Shown piece by piece: positions 8,522-18,127 of a DNA stretch of 64,000 nucleotides. The notes beneath the pieces were generated by a model. It ran no database searches and was not told where the DNA came from. It was given only the letters and a program-made list of their open reading frames with translations. The translations under genes and the position numbers were made by a program. The DNA comes from Pseudonocardia sp. CNS-139 (GTDB lineage Bacteria > Actinomycetota > Actinomycetes > Mycobacteriales > Pseudonocardiaceae): the NCBI GenBank assembly GCA_001942415.1, contig MKJX01000110.1:25172-89171 (forward strand), read 5' to 3'. Position 1 is the stretch's first letter, and each line of letters opens with the position of its first letter.

Positions 8522-9420
8522 TCACGCCGCCGGTGCGTAGGCCCCGGCGGCGATGTCCTCGTAGAGCGTCGGGCCGGTCGGCGTCCACCCGAGCAGCTCG
8601 CGGGTGCGGGCGTTCGACGCGGCCACGTCCATGGCGAAGAAGTGCCCGATCCAGCCGAAGTGCGCTTCGACGTCCGCGGCCGCGACCGACACCGCCGGCA
8701 GCCCGAGGGAGGCGCCGATGGCGGCGGCGAGGTCCCGGGAGGGCAGGCCGGGCTCGGCCACCGCGTGCACCCGCGCGCCCGCGGGCGCTTCTCCAGCGCG
8801 AGCCGGACCAGCCGCGCGGCGTCCGAGCGGTGCACGGCCGCCCACCTGGTCGAGCCGTCGCCGACGTACCCGGCCGCGCCTCGCTCCCGCGCGATCCGCG
8901 TGAGCGTCGCGGTGAAGCCGTGGTCGCGCATCCCGTGCACGGTCGGGGCGAACCGCAGCGCCACCGGACGCACCCCGCGGTCGGCGTAGGACAGGGCGAG
9001 GTTCTCGCTGCCGCCGCGCATCGAGCCGGGCCCGTGGAACGGCGAGGGGTCGTCCTCGGTGAGGGGCCGGCCGAGGCCGCCCGACGCCAGCCCGGAGGCG
9101 ATCAGGAACGGCCGGCCACTGCCGGCGAGGGCGTCGAGCATCCGCCGGACGGCCGCGTGCTCGCTGCGGCCGGCGGCGGCGTAGTCGGTGAAGTCGTGCT
9201 TGAAGGCGAGGTGGACGACACCGTCGGCGGCCGCGGCGGCCGCGGCCAGGCCGTCGGGGTCGTCGAGGCTGCCGCGGAGCACGCGGGCGCCCTTGGCGGC
9301 CAGCGCGGCGGCCGCATCGTCCGAGCGGGCGAGGCCGACGACCTCGTGGCCGTCGGCGAGCAGCTCGGTGGTGACGGCCGAGCCGATCCAGCCGGAGGCG
9401 CCGGTGACGAAGACGCGCAT
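8522..9420 (-). CDS. NAD(P)-dependent SDR/epimerase-type oxidoreductase
   Basis: An extended/atypical short-chain dehydrogenase of about 298 residues. The Rossmann glycine motif VTGASGWIGSAV is at residues 4-15, followed by VVHLAFKHDFTDYAAAG. Family members are annotated as NAD-dependent epimerase/dehydratases or 3-beta-HSD-like reductases; the substrate is not predictable. A frame break near 8795 separates the NAD domain from the C-terminal part (AHFGWIGHFFAMDVAASNAR, then TRELLGWTPTGPTLYEDI). It is divergent from a TetR gene across a symmetric operator, so it is probably that repressor's target. Confidence 0.85.
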
Positions 9421-9437
9421 GGACGTTCCTTCCGTGG

Positions 9438-9485
9438 ATGACAGTGACTGACATCGGTTCTACACCCGATGTCAGCGGCTGTCAT
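9438..9485. promoter_or_regulatory. Nested palindromic operator between SDR and TetR genes
   Basis: Inner arms TGACATCGG (9449-9457) and CCGATGTCA (9466-9474) surround an 8-bp centre. Outer arms ATGACAG (9438-9444) and CTGTCAT (9479-9485) share exactly the same axis (9461.5). A possible minus-10 TACGAT (9489-9494) follows only eight bases before the TetR GTG, suggesting a leaderless or near-leaderless transcript. This is the expected target of the adjacent TetR repressor, perhaps as two dimers. Confidence 0.75.
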
Positions 9486-9502
9486 CACGTACGATCGCCC
9501 GT

Positions 9503-10083
9503 GTGGGTCGCTGGCAGCCCGACGCGCGCGGGCGGATGGCACGCGCCGCGATGGAGCTGTTCGCGGAGCGCGGCTTCGAGCAGACCACCGCGGGCGACAT
9601 CGCCGAGCGTGCGGGCGTCACCGAGCGCACGTTCTTCCGGCACTTCACCGACAAGCGCGAGGTCCTGTTCGACAGCGCGCACACCCTGGAGCGCACGCGC
9701 GCGACGCCATCCTGGCCGCGCCGGCCGGCCTCGCCCCGCTCGACGCGGCGCTGACCGGGATGGTCGCCGGCGGCGGGCTGATCGCGGACGACCACGGCCA
9801 CTCCGTCCGCCGCTCCCGGATCATCGCGGCCAACCCGGGCCTGCAGGAACGCGAGCTGCTGAAGCTGGCGGGGATGGCCGAGGCGACGGCCGCGGCGCTG
9901 CGCGAGCGCGGGGTGGGCGAGCCGACCGCGAGCCTGGCCGCGCACAGCGCGGTCTCGGTCTTCCAGGTCGCGTTCGCGCGCTGGGTCGCGGACGCGTCGC
10001 CGCCCGGCCTCGCCGAGTGCATCAACGAGGCCGCGGCGGCGCTGCGCGCCCTGGCCGGCCGGGACGGCCGGGGTCCCGGGTAG
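9503..10083 (+). CDS. TetR-family transcriptional regulator
   Basis: The DNA-binding domain is clear: ARAAMELFAERGFEQTTAGD, then IAERAGVTERTFFRHFTDKR (residues 11-52), a textbook TetR helix-turn-helix with FFRHF in the recognition region. The C-terminal ligand domain (LTGMVAGGGLIADDHGHSVR ... AECINEAAAALRALAG) follows after one frame break near 9700. Total length is about 193 residues. It is divergent from the SDR gene over a palindrome and probably represses both that gene and itself. The effector is unknown. Confidence 0.88.
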
Positions 10084-10086
10084 CGG

Positions 10087-11124
10087 TCAGGTGCCGTCCA
10101 GCCCCGAGACGTCCGCGCGGAACTGCATCGCCCGGTACGGCCAGTTCGTCGCGGTGTTCCACTGGCTCACCACGAGGTGCAGGTCGGCCAGCGTCGAGCC
10201 GGGCAGCACGTAGCCGCCGTAGAGCTGCGCGACGTGCCCGCCGGGGTGGTCCTCGCCGCCCCAGTCGCAGCCGCGCAGCACCGTGACCGGCGGCGCGGCG
10301 TACATGTCGGACGTCGGCCCGTCCAGCACGCGGACGTCGATCCGGTAGCGGCCCGCGTCGAACGCCGTGAGCAGCCAGCGCTCGCGGTCGCCGTCGGGCA
10401 CGCGGCGCAGCGACAGCTCGCCGAACCGGCCGTCGAGCACCACGGTCGGCGGGTTGCCCAGCCCCAGCGGCCGTCGACGAGGCCCCAGGACTCCCACGCC
10501 GCCGGGTCCGGCACCGCGGTCTCGGGCACGCGGTGCAGCAGCAGGCCGTGCTCCCGCTGGAACCCGGTGGTGAGCGCGTACACCCAGCCGTCGGTGCCGC
10601 GTTCCCAGGTGAGCATCTGGAACAGGCCGCCGTGCAGGCCGGCGGGCCAGCGGGTGCCGGTCGGGCGCAGGTGCGGCCGCCGTCGCGCGAGCGGTGCAGC
10701 TCGGTCCAGCGCACGTTGCCCAGTTCGAGGCACACCATGACGTGCAGGTACATGTCGTCGCCGACGGTCAGGACGTCCGTGGGCAGCACGGTCGTCACCC
10801 GCCGCAGGCCCCAGCCCCAGCGCCGCCAGCCGCGGTGCACGTACCGCACCACCTGGCGGGCGTAGCCGCGCCGGCCGGCCGCGCCGGTCCAGCGCAGCCC
10901 GTCCGGGACGCTCGCCGGGTCGCCGAAGAGCACCACCGCGCGCGCCAGCCCCGTCCGCCGACGCCCGCCCTGCGGAACGTGTCGCCGAACACCGCGACCA
11001 GGTGGCCCTGCGGGGCGGTGGTCACCGTGCCGAGATCGGTGCCGCCGACGCCGAAGCGGTCGGTGTGGCCGGGGCCGGTGAGATCGGTGACCTTGGTGGC
11101 GAGCCGCTCCGTCACGGCGGACAT
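10087..11124 (-). CDS. DUF4185 domain protein (beta-propeller-like)
   Basis: About 345 residues resembling the DUF4185 family, whose fold is related to sialidase or glycosyl-hydrolase propellers. Recognisable segments are KVTDLTGPGHTDRFGVGGTD, GHLVAVFGDTFR, DDMYLHVMVCLELGNVRWTE, GLHGGLFQMLTWERG, WVYALTTGFQREHGLLLHRV and the C-terminal AQLYGGYVLPGSTL / LVVSQWNTATNWPYRAMQFR. Breaks near 10965, 10670 and 10480 interrupt the frame. No signal peptide is evident. It is tail-to-tail with the TetR gene. Function is unknown. Confidence 0.75.
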
Positions 11125-11262
11125 ACTGCCCGTCCGTGGCGGGCGGCCCCGAGGCTCCCCTACCCGCGGCGGCGCGAGACCCGGCGAGCGGTGCGGCGGG
11201 CCGTGCGACGTGCGACGCGGCGTGATCCGAACATCGTCTCCTCCTCCTTCTCCTCAGGTGTG

Positions 11263-11805
11263 TCAGGCGCCGGAGCCGGCGCTCTCCATCCGGGCCAGCT
11301 CCTGGGCCTCCTGCGCCGTCACCAGCCCGATCTCGACGAGGTCCAGCGGGCTGATGAAGGCGTCGCCGATGCGGTAGCCGCCGGCCTTCGCCACGGCGTC
11401 GCGCAGCGGCACCGCCCAGTGGTGCTCGATCAGCAGCAGCGCCGCCGCCGAGTCGTTCGGGATGTCCTCGAGCACGTCCCACGCGTCCTCGTCGGAGAAC
11501 ACGCTGACGCCCTCCGCGGTCGCCTCCGCACCGGCCTCGGCGCCGGCCACGATGCCCTCGTCGCCCTCGATGCCCAGGCCGATCAGCGCGCCGACCGCGC
11601 TGCCGAACTCGCGCGCCTCCTCGTCGGTGAGGTTGCTGAGGTGCGCCACCTCGATCTCGCCGGCCGCGTCCTTGTGCACCGCGAGCGCGTCGACCACCCG
11701 CACGGTGTCGGTCGCGCGCAGCCGTTCCAGCTCGGCGACGATCTCGCCGTGGAACTCCGGGTTCTCGAATCCCAGCACGATCAGCTGGACAGGTCCGATC
11801 GCCAT
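11263..11805 (-). CDS. DUF6325-family protein
   Basis: A 180-residue acidic protein that begins AIGPVQLIVLGFENPEFHGE, a signature of DUF6325/DUF1269-like actinobacterial proteins. It continues with ELERLRATDTVRVVDALAVH, a glycine-rich segment (GALIGLGIEGDEG) and the Ala-rich LEDIPNDSAAALLLIEHHWA. The family is predicted to have a ferredoxin-like alpha/beta core with a hydrophobic glycine stretch. The ATG at 11805 is preceded by GGAGGAGAGCG. It is divergent from the ClC channel. No enzymatic role can be claimed. Confidence 0.85.
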   Translation of the reverse strand: MAIGPVQLIVLGFENPEFHGEIVAELERLRATDTVRVVDALAVHKDAAGEIEVAHLSNLTDEEAREFGSAVGALIGLGIEGDEGIVAGAEAGAEATAEGVSVFSDEDAWDVLEDIPNDSAAALLLIEHHWAVPLRDAVAKAGGYRIGDAFISPLDLVEIGLVTAQEAQELARMESAGSGA

Positions 11806-11982
11806 GTCTCGCTCTCCTCCGTCTCGGCCGTCGAGCCACCGACCGTCCTCATCCGGCGGGATGTGCGCCTCACCCGGACGGGGTGACGGGCTCACCCGCG
11901 CCGGGCGATGCCCCGGGCCGCCCGGGCCGGGCACCGTGCTGCGACCGGAGGGACCGGCACCAGGGACGGCGAGGGGCGCGCG

Positions 11983-13290
11983 ATGGCCGACGACGCCGCG
12001 GCACCGCCGGCGGACCCGGCCGAGCAGCTCAGGTCCCCGGCGTACGTGCGGCTGCTGCTGCTCGCGGCCGTGATCGGGGTGCCGGTCTCGGCGGCGGCGT
12101 ACTTCTTCCTGCAGCTGGTCGCGGCGCTGCAGGAGTGGGTCTACACCGACCTGCCGCGCGCGTTCGGCCTCGCCCCGACGCCGCTGTGGTGGCCGCTCCC
12201 GGTGCTCGGGATCGCCGGTGTGCTGGTCGGGCTGACGATCCGGCACCTCCCCGGTGGCGGGGGGCACTCGCCGGTCGACGGGCTCGCCCACGACCCGCCG
12301 GCGCTCGCCGCGCTGCCGGGCATCGTGCTCGCCGCGCTCGCGACGCTCGGGCTGGGCGCGGTGCTCGGCCCGGAGGCGCCGCTGATCGCCCTCGGCGGCG
12401 GGCTCGGCGTGCTGGCGGTGCGCCTCACCCGCCGCGATGTCCCGGCGCGGGTCACCGCCGTGGTCGCGTCCGCGGGCAGCTTCTCGGCCATCAGCGCGCT
12501 GCTCGGGTCGCCGCTGCTCGGCGCGTTCCTGCTGATGGAGACCGTCGGGCTGGGCGGTGCGGCGCTCGGGCTGGTGCTGCTGCCCGGGCTGCTGGCGGCC
12601 GGCATCGGCTCGCTGATCTTCGTGGGGCTGGACGCGCTGACCGGGCTCGGGCCGGTGACGCTGGCGCTGCCCGGGCTGCCGCCCTACCCGCACCCCGACG
12701 TCGTCCAGTTCGGCTGGGCGCTGGTCATCGGCGGGCTGGCGGCCGTCGCCGGGTGGGGCGTGCGGTGGCTCGCGACCCGGGTCCGGGCCCAGGTCGAGCG
12801 CCGGGTCGTCCCGCTGACGGCGCTGGTCGGGCTCGCCGTCGCCGGCCTCGTCGTCGCCTACACGGCCGCGACCGGCCACAGCGCCTGGGACGTGCTCGGC
12901 TCCGGCCAGGCGATGGGCCGGGTGCTGCAGGACAGCGCGGGCTACTCGGTCGGGGCGCTGCTGATGCTGCTCGTGTGCAAGGCGGCCGCGTACGGCCTGA
13001 CGATGAGCAGCTTCCGCGGCGGGCCGATCTTCCCGGCGATGTTCGTCGGCGCCGTCGGCGGGATCGCGCTGTCGCACCTGCCCGGGCTGCCGCTGGTCGC
13101 GGGTGTGGGGATGGGGATCGGCGCGATGTGCGTGGCCATGCTGCGGCTGCCGCTGACGTCGGTGCTGCTCGCGACGCTGCTGCTGTTCGCCGACGGCCTC
13201 GCGGTGATGCCGCTCGTCATCGTCGCGGTGGTGGTGGCGCACGTGCTGACCGCCCGGCTCACGGTCCCGCGGCCGGAGCGGACCGGATGA
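11983..13290 (+). CDS. ClC-family chloride channel/transporter
   Basis: A 435-residue membrane protein with ten or more hydrophobic segments. ClC selectivity-filter sequences are seen: GPEAPLIALGGGLG (equivalent to the GxEGP loop) and FRGGPIFPAMFVGAVGG (GxFxP loop at the N-terminus of helix N). The helix-D GSGIP motif is poorly conserved, being replaced by GGGHSPVDG. The GTPase-like CBS domains of larger ClCs are absent. The gating Glu appears retained in GPEAP. The ATG at 11983 follows a GAGGGG site. Confidence 0.88.
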   Translation: MADDAAAPPADPAEQLRSPAYVRLLLLAAVIGVPVSAAAYFFLQLVAALQEWVYTDLPRAFGLAPTPLWWPLPVLGIAGVLVGLTIRHLPGGGGHSPVDGLAHDPPALAALPGIVLAALATLGLGAVLGPEAPLIALGGGLGVLAVRLTRRDVPARVTAVVASAGSFSAISALLGSPLLGAFLLMETVGLGGAALGLVLLPGLLAAGIGSLIFVGLDALTGLGPVTLALPGLPPYPHPDVVQFGWALVIGGLAAVAGWGVRWLATRVRAQVERRVVPLTALVGLAVAGLVVAYTAATGHSAWDVLGSGQAMGRVLQDSAGYSVGALLMLLVCKAAAYGLTMSSFRGGPIFPAMFVGAVGGIALSHLPGLPLVAGVGMGIGAMCVAMLRLPLTSVLLATLLLFADGLAVMPLVIVAVVVAHVLTARLTVPRPERTG

Positions 13291-13291
13291 G

Positions 13292-13501
13292 ATGGAGGAC
13301 TGGTTCCGTTCCGGGGCCTGCGACGGTTTCATGATGGGCGTGCCAACGCTCCCCCTCGGTCTCGAACGTGTCGTCGACCTGCTCGTCCCCGGGCCGCAAC
13401 GGCGCGGGCTCTTCCACCACGACTACACGGGCGCGACGCTGCGCGAGGAGCTGGGCGTCGCGGTGCCGGGCAGCTCCCACCTCGCCCCGCAGCCGGCGTG
13501 A
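13292..13501 (+). pseudogene. Luciferase-like (NtaA/SnaA/DszA type) monooxygenase, C-terminal remnant
   Basis: The 69 codons match the last part of flavin-dependent bacterial-luciferase-like monooxygenases: EDWFRSGACDGFMMGVPTLP, then GLERVVDLLVPGPQRRGLFH and TLREELGV. The TIM-barrel body (over 350 residues) is missing; the chloride channel gene takes its place directly upstream with an overlapping end. The frame ends in a TGA coupled to the following MFS gene, suggesting an original monooxygenase-transporter operon. Confidence 0.7.
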
Positions 13502-14741
13502 CGGCCGGTCCGGCGGCCGGTGCCGAGGCACCGGCCGGGCTCGCCCGCGGCACCGTCCCGCTCGTCGCGCTGTGCGCGGGCGTGACGGTCGCCAACATCT
13601 ACCTGGCGCACCCGATCCTCACGCTGCTCGCCGAGGCGTTCGGGGTGCCGGAGTCCGCGACCGGGTTCATCGTCACCGTCGCCCAGGTCGGCTACGCGTT
13701 CGGGCTGTTCTTCCTCGTGCCGCTCGGCGACGTGCTGCGGCGCCGTCGGCTGGTCGCCGTGCTCGTCAGCGGCACGGGCGCGGCGCTGCTGCTGGCGTCG
13801 GCGGCGCAGGTGCTCCCGATGCTCGTCGCGCGACCGTGGTGCTCAGTCTCCTGACGGTCGTGCCGCACGTGCTCATCCCGTTACCGTCGCGTCCGTCCGC
13901 CCGGCCCGGCGCGGGCGCGCGCTCGCGGTGATCAACGGCGGGGATGACGGCGGGCATCGTCGGCTCGCGGGTGGTCGGCGGGGCCATCGGCGACGTGCTC
14001 GGCTGGCGTGCCGTCTACCTGGTGGCGGGCCTCGCGACGGTGGCCGTCGGCCTGCTCACCGCGTTCGTGCTGCCGACGGAACCGGTGCGCGCGCGGCCGC
14101 GCTACGACCGGCTCCTCGGCTCGACCCTGCGCTTCCTGCGCGACGAGCCCGCGGTGCGGTGGGCCGTCGCGATCCAGATCCCGGTGTTCGCCACGTTCAA
14201 CTTCGTGTGGGTCATGCTCGTGCTGCTGCTCACCGGGCCCGCCTACCAGCTCTCCGTGGCCACGGCGGGCCTGTTCGGCCTGTTCTCGCTGGTGACGCTG
14301 CTGAGCGCGCCACTCGTCGGTCGGGTGCTCGACGCCCGCGGCACCGGGGTGGTGCTCGCCGGCGGGCTCTCGGTGCTGCTCGTCGGGGCCGCGGCGATGC
14401 TCGCGTCGGAGCTGAGCCTCGTGGTGGTCTGCGTGGCGATCGTGCTGATGACGATCGGCCAGCAGAGCACTCAGATCGCCAACCAGACCCGCATCCTCGA
14501 ACTGCGCGCCGACGCCCGCAGCCGCATCAACACCCTCTACATGACCAGCATCTTCGTCGGCGGCGCCATCGCGTCGGCGACCGCCGCGCTCGTGCACGAG
14601 GCGTTCGGCTGGACCGGGGTGAGCGTCGGCGCCTTCCTGTGGGCGGTGGTCGCCGTGCTGGTCGGGCTGGCGCAGAACCGGTTCGCCGGGCCGCCCGTCG
14701 GACCTGCAGCAAAGCCACCCCCACGCTGCGAGGCTGCATGA
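13498..14741 (+). pseudogene. MFS transporter (AraJ/sugar-efflux-like), frame-disrupted
   Basis: The first part encodes GTVPLVALCAGVTVANIYLA and VAQVGYAFGLFFLVPLGDVL with the MFS loop 2-3 motif GDVLRRRR. The second part (from 13944) encodes GSRVVGGAIGDVLGWRAVYL, then VAGLATVAVGLL and six further membrane segments including TIGQQSTQIANQTRI. Two breaks between 13830 and 13945 remove continuity, and some 20-30 residues appear lost there. If real, the gene is inactive. The last codons run into a transcription terminator hairpin. Confidence 0.75.
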
Positions 14742-14756
14742 GGGTGGCTTTGCTGC
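14706..14756. terminator. Hairpin terminator, copy 1 of a repeated palindrome
   Basis: Arms GCAGCAAAGCCACCC (14706-14720) and GGGTGGCTTTGCTGC (14742-14756) pair perfectly over 15 bp with a 21-nt loop. It lies between the convergent MFS and P450 genes, so it can stop transcription from both sides. The same arms recur at 16073-16127. Confidence 0.8.
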
Positions 14757-14776
14757 GACGGGGGTGCCCGGCCCCG

Positions 14777-15983
14777 TCAGGCCCCGCGCTCGAACACCAG
14801 CGGGAGCGTGTCGTACCCCCACACGTTCCCGAGCGTCCGCATCCGTGGCGCCGCCCCCGGCGCCAGGCGGAACGGCGGAGCGAGCGCGGTGACCAGCTCC
14901 AGTGCGATCTCCAGCTGGTGGCGGGCCAGGTGGATGCCCAGGCAGCGGTGCGCGCCGAGGCCGAACGCGGTGTTCAGCGACGGGCCGCGGTCGAACCGCA
15001 CGTCGGCGCCGTCGGCCAGGTCGCGGCTCGCGCCCGACGTCCCGACCAGCACGGTGTCGCCCGCCCGCATCGTGACGCCGCCCAGCTCGCGTCCCGGGTG
15101 AGCGTGCGGGCCGGCGGCACGATCGGGAACGCGCGCAGCAGCTCGTCGAGCGCGGCCGGGACGAGGCCTGCGTCCGCGCGCAGGGCGGCCTGGTGTTCGG
15201 GGTGCGTGGCGAGGTGGTGGAAGAGCACCCCGAGCTGGCTCGTGACGGTGTCCATGCCGGCGATGAACAGCAGGAAGCAGGTGTCGAGCAGCTCGTCGTC
15301 GGAGAGCGGGGTGCCCTCGACGTCCGCCCGGACCAGCGCGGAGATCAGGTCGTCGCCGGGCTCGGCGCGGCGGCGGGCGATCAGGTCCACGAGGAACCCG
15401 ACGATCGCGCCGCCGACCTCCGCGCTGCGGGCCGGGTCGCCGGAGTGCAGCAGGTCCCAGCTCCACGCCGCGAACTCCGGCCCGCGCTCCGCCGGCAGCC
15501 CGAACATCTCGACGAACACGGTGGTGGGCAGCGGCTTCGCGAGCGCGTCCACCAGCTCGACGCCGTCGGCGTCCGCGAACCCCCGCACCAGCCGCTGCGC
15601 GTGCCGCCGGACGCTCGCCACCACCGGCGTGATCGCGGCGGGCGCGAAGAACGGGATGAGCAGACGGCGGAAGCGGCGGTGCTCGTCGCCGTCCAGCTCC
15701 TGGGGGATGAGCTTGCGCGGCCAGAAGCCGGCCATCGGCGGCACGCCGGTGGGGTAGTTGCCGAACTCGTCGGCGCGCAGGAACGCCTCCCGCACCTCGT
15801 CCGCGCCGAGGACCAGCCAGAACCCGCCCAGCGCCGTCGAGTACAGCACGGGCGCTCGGCGCGCAGCCGGTCGAACGCGCCGTACGGGTCGGCGGTCACG
15901 GCCGGGTCGGCGATCACGTCGAGGTGCCGGACGAGGTGCGGGGGGACGTGTGCGGGGGCGGCGGGCGTCAGCTCCGTCGTCAT
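14777..15983 (-). CDS. Cytochrome P450 associated with the trp operon
   Basis: A bacterial class I P450 of about 402 residues. The I-helix oxygen-activation motif is FIAGMDTVTS (A-G-x-D-T), the K-helix ExxR is DELLRAFP, and the haem loop is FGLGAHRCLGIHLARHQLE with the Cys thiolate. The ATG at 15983 has GGAG upstream; a TTG lies directly before it. Frame breaks near 15855 and 15095 interrupt it. The gene follows the DAHP synthase in the same direction but is separated by a terminator and has its own copy of the operator found before trpE. I infer that its substrate is a product of that pathway. No ferredoxin partner is adjacent. Confidence 0.9.
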
Positions 15984-16047
15984 CAACGCTCCAGGTCGGT
16001 CGGGGGTGCTCGGCAGGCACGCTAGGAGCCGGCGAGGACCCGGAGAG

Positions 16048-16064
16048 TGAGTAACGGATACTCA
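16048..16064. promoter_or_regulatory. 17-bp palindromic operator upstream of P450
   Basis: TGAGTAACGGATACTCA has 6-bp inverted arms (TGAGTA/TACTCA) and a 5-bp centre. It lies 65 bp upstream of the P450 ATG, directly after the DAHP synthase terminator. The identical 17-mer stands before trpE at 23241-23257. Confidence 0.75.
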
Positions 16065-16072
16065 ACTTCGTC

Positions 16073-16127
16073 TTGCAGCAAAGCCACCCTCACGCCACCA
16101 CGCTGCATGAGGGTGGCTTTGCTGCAA
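16073..16127. terminator. Hairpin terminator, copy 2 of the repeated palindrome
   Basis: Arms TTGCAGCAAAGCCACCCTCA (16073-16092) and its exact complement (16108-16127) give a 20-bp perfect stem with a 15-nt loop. It stands just downstream of the DAHP synthase stop (minus strand) and separates that operon from the P450 gene. It shares its stem and the loop motif GCTGCATGA with the copy at 14706. Confidence 0.8.
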
Positions 16128-16138
16128 CCAGCGGCTTC

Positions 16139-17361
16139 TCAGGCCGCCAGGCCCCGCAGCAGCCACGCGGTGTGCACCGCGACGTCGACGGCCTGGCTCG
16201 CGTTCAGCCGCGGGTCGCACGCCGTCTCGTAGCGTTCGCCGAGGCGGTCCTCCGTGATCCCGGCGGAGCCGCCGAGGCACTCGGTGACGTCCTCGCCGGT
16301 CAGCTCCAGGTGCAGCCCGCCGGGTCGGGTGCCGGCCGCCCGGTGCGCCGCGAAGAACCCGCTGATCTCGGCCAGCACGTCGCCGACCCGGCGGGTCTTG
16401 TGCCCGCTCGCGGCCCGGACGGTGTTGCCGTGCATGGGGTCGCACGCCCACACCGCCGGGTGCCCGGCCGCCCGCACGGCCGCGAGCAGCGGCGGCAGCT
16501 CCGCGCGGATGCGGCCCGCGCCCATGCGCGAGATCAGCAGCAGCCGGCCGGGCTCCCGTTCGGGGTCGAGGCGTGCGCAGAGCGCGCGCAGGTCGGCGGG
16601 GGTGGTGCCGGGTCCGACCTTGACGCCGACCGGGTTCGCGACGCCCGCGAGCAGCTCGACGTGCGCGCCGTCGAGCCGGCGCGTGCGGTTGCCGATCCAG
16701 AGCAGGTGCGCGCTCGCCGCGTACCAGCGCCCGGACGCCGGGTCGCGCCGGACCAGCGCCTCCTCGAACTGCGGGACGAGCGCCTCGTGCGAGGTGTGGA
16801 CGGGGTCGCCGGCGGCCCGCAGCATGTTCAGGGTGGCGGCCGCGAGGTGGTAGGCCGAGAGCAGCCGGTCCGCGTCGGGACGGCGGGCGGCGGCGGTCGG
16901 CTCCGGCGCGTTGACGATGTCGCCGCGGTAGACCGGCAGCTCCACCCCGTCGACGTCTCGGTGGGGCTGCTGCGCGGCTTGCCGTACTGGCCGGCGATCC
17001 GGCCCACGCGTACCACGGGCGTGCCCGCGCCGGTCGCGAGCAGCGTCCCGGCCTGCCGGAACACGTCGATCTTGGCCCGGATCGCGGTCTCGGTGCACGC
17101 GTCGAAGCGCTCGGCGCAGTCCCCGGCCTGCAGCAGGAACGCGCGGCCCGCGGCGACCTCGGCCAGCGCCGCGCGCAGGTCGTCGACCTCGGCGGGCAGC
17201 ACGAGCGGCGGCAGCTGCGACAGGCGCGCGGTCACCGCGTCGAGGTGGGCGGGGTCGGGCCAGTCCGGCTGCTGCTCGGCGGGCCGGTACCGCCACGAGC
17301 CCGGGTGCCACCCGGGCGGGGCCGGGCGTTCCAGCGTCGCCACGGTCGTGACGTCGTTCAT
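16139..17361 (-). CDS. Class II 3-deoxy-D-arabino-heptulosonate-7-phosphate synthase
   Basis: DAHP synthase condenses phosphoenolpyruvate and erythrose-4-phosphate, the first step of the shikimate pathway. The class II (plant/AroG/PhzC-like) fold is shown by LLQAGDCAERFDACTETAIR, VVRVGRIAGQYGKPRSSPTE, SAHLLWIGNRTRRLDGAHVE, GVANPVGVKVGPGTTPADL, ISRMGAGRIRAELPPLL, WACDPMHGNTVRAASGHKTR and LTGEDVTECLGG. At about 408 residues it is shorter than the M. tuberculosis enzyme, as in secondary-metabolism types. One break lies near 16970. The ATG at 17361 (seven bases after GGAGG) overlaps the trpA stop; an ATG six bases upstream sits too close to the ribosome site. Confidence 0.93.
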
Positions 17362-18127
17362 CTGCATGCCTCCAGCAGCTCTTTCACCAGGTCGACGGGG
17401 TCGTGGCCGCGGTCGATCTCGGCGACGAGCGCGCTGCCGACGACGGCCAGGTCGGCGTGCCCGCGCAGGCCCGCCACGTGCTCGGGTCGGGAGATCCCGA
17501 ATCCGGCCGCCAGCGGCAGGCCGGTGTGGCGCCGGACCCGCGCGAGCTGCCCGGCGACGTCGGCGGGCAGCGCGGCGCGGGTGCCGGTGACCCCGGCGAC
17601 GTCGCGCAGTAGAGGAACCCGGTCGACGCGCCGGCGGCGAGGGCGATCCGCTCGTCGGGACTCCCCGGCCCGACGAGGAACACCGTCTCGACGCCCGCGG
17701 CCCGCAGCGGGGTCGCGACCGGGCCCGACTCCTCCACCGGGAGGTCCGGCACGATCACCGCCGCCACCCCGGCCTCCGCGGCGTGGTCGGCGAACCGCTG
17801 CGGCCCGTACGCGAGGACCGGGTTCACGTAGGTCATCAGGACGACCGGCGCGGCGCCCTCGCCGGCGACGTCGGCGGCCAGCTCCAGGGCGCGGGCCACG
17901 GTGGTGCCGGCCCGCAGGGCCTGCTCGCCCGCGCGGCGGATCACCGGGCCGTCCGCGAGCGGGTCGCCGTGCGGGATCCCGATCTCGACGGCCGCCGCGC
18001 CCGAGGCGGCCAGCCGGCGGCCGACCTCGCGGGTCGTGCGGCCGTCCGGGTGCCCGGCCATGAGGTACGGGACGAGCCCGATGTGCGTTCCGACGTGCTT
18101 GAACCGGTCGGCCAGCCCGGCGGTCAC
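17358..18127 (-). CDS. trpA: Tryptophan synthase alpha chain (indole-3-glycerol-phosphate lyase)
   Basis: TrpA splits indole-3-glycerol phosphate into indole and glyceraldehyde-3-phosphate. The catalytic Glu and Asp are present in VEIGIPHGDPLADGPVIR, though the surrounding residues (PHGDP in place of PFSDP) differ from typical enzymes. MTYVNPVLAYG, VAAVIVPDLPVEESG and the C-terminal phosphate-binding GFGISRPEHVAGL / AVVGSALVAEI are conserved. A one-base break lies near 17610. It is coupled by GTGA to trpB and by ATGA to the DAHP synthase gene. Confidence 0.93.

Noticed and set aside
11983..13290. Fluoride-specific ClC with a fluoride riboswitch upstream
   Set aside because: The leader between 11806 and 11982 shows no recognisable crcB-motif fold, and the selectivity loops do not show the fluoride-type Met signature clearly.
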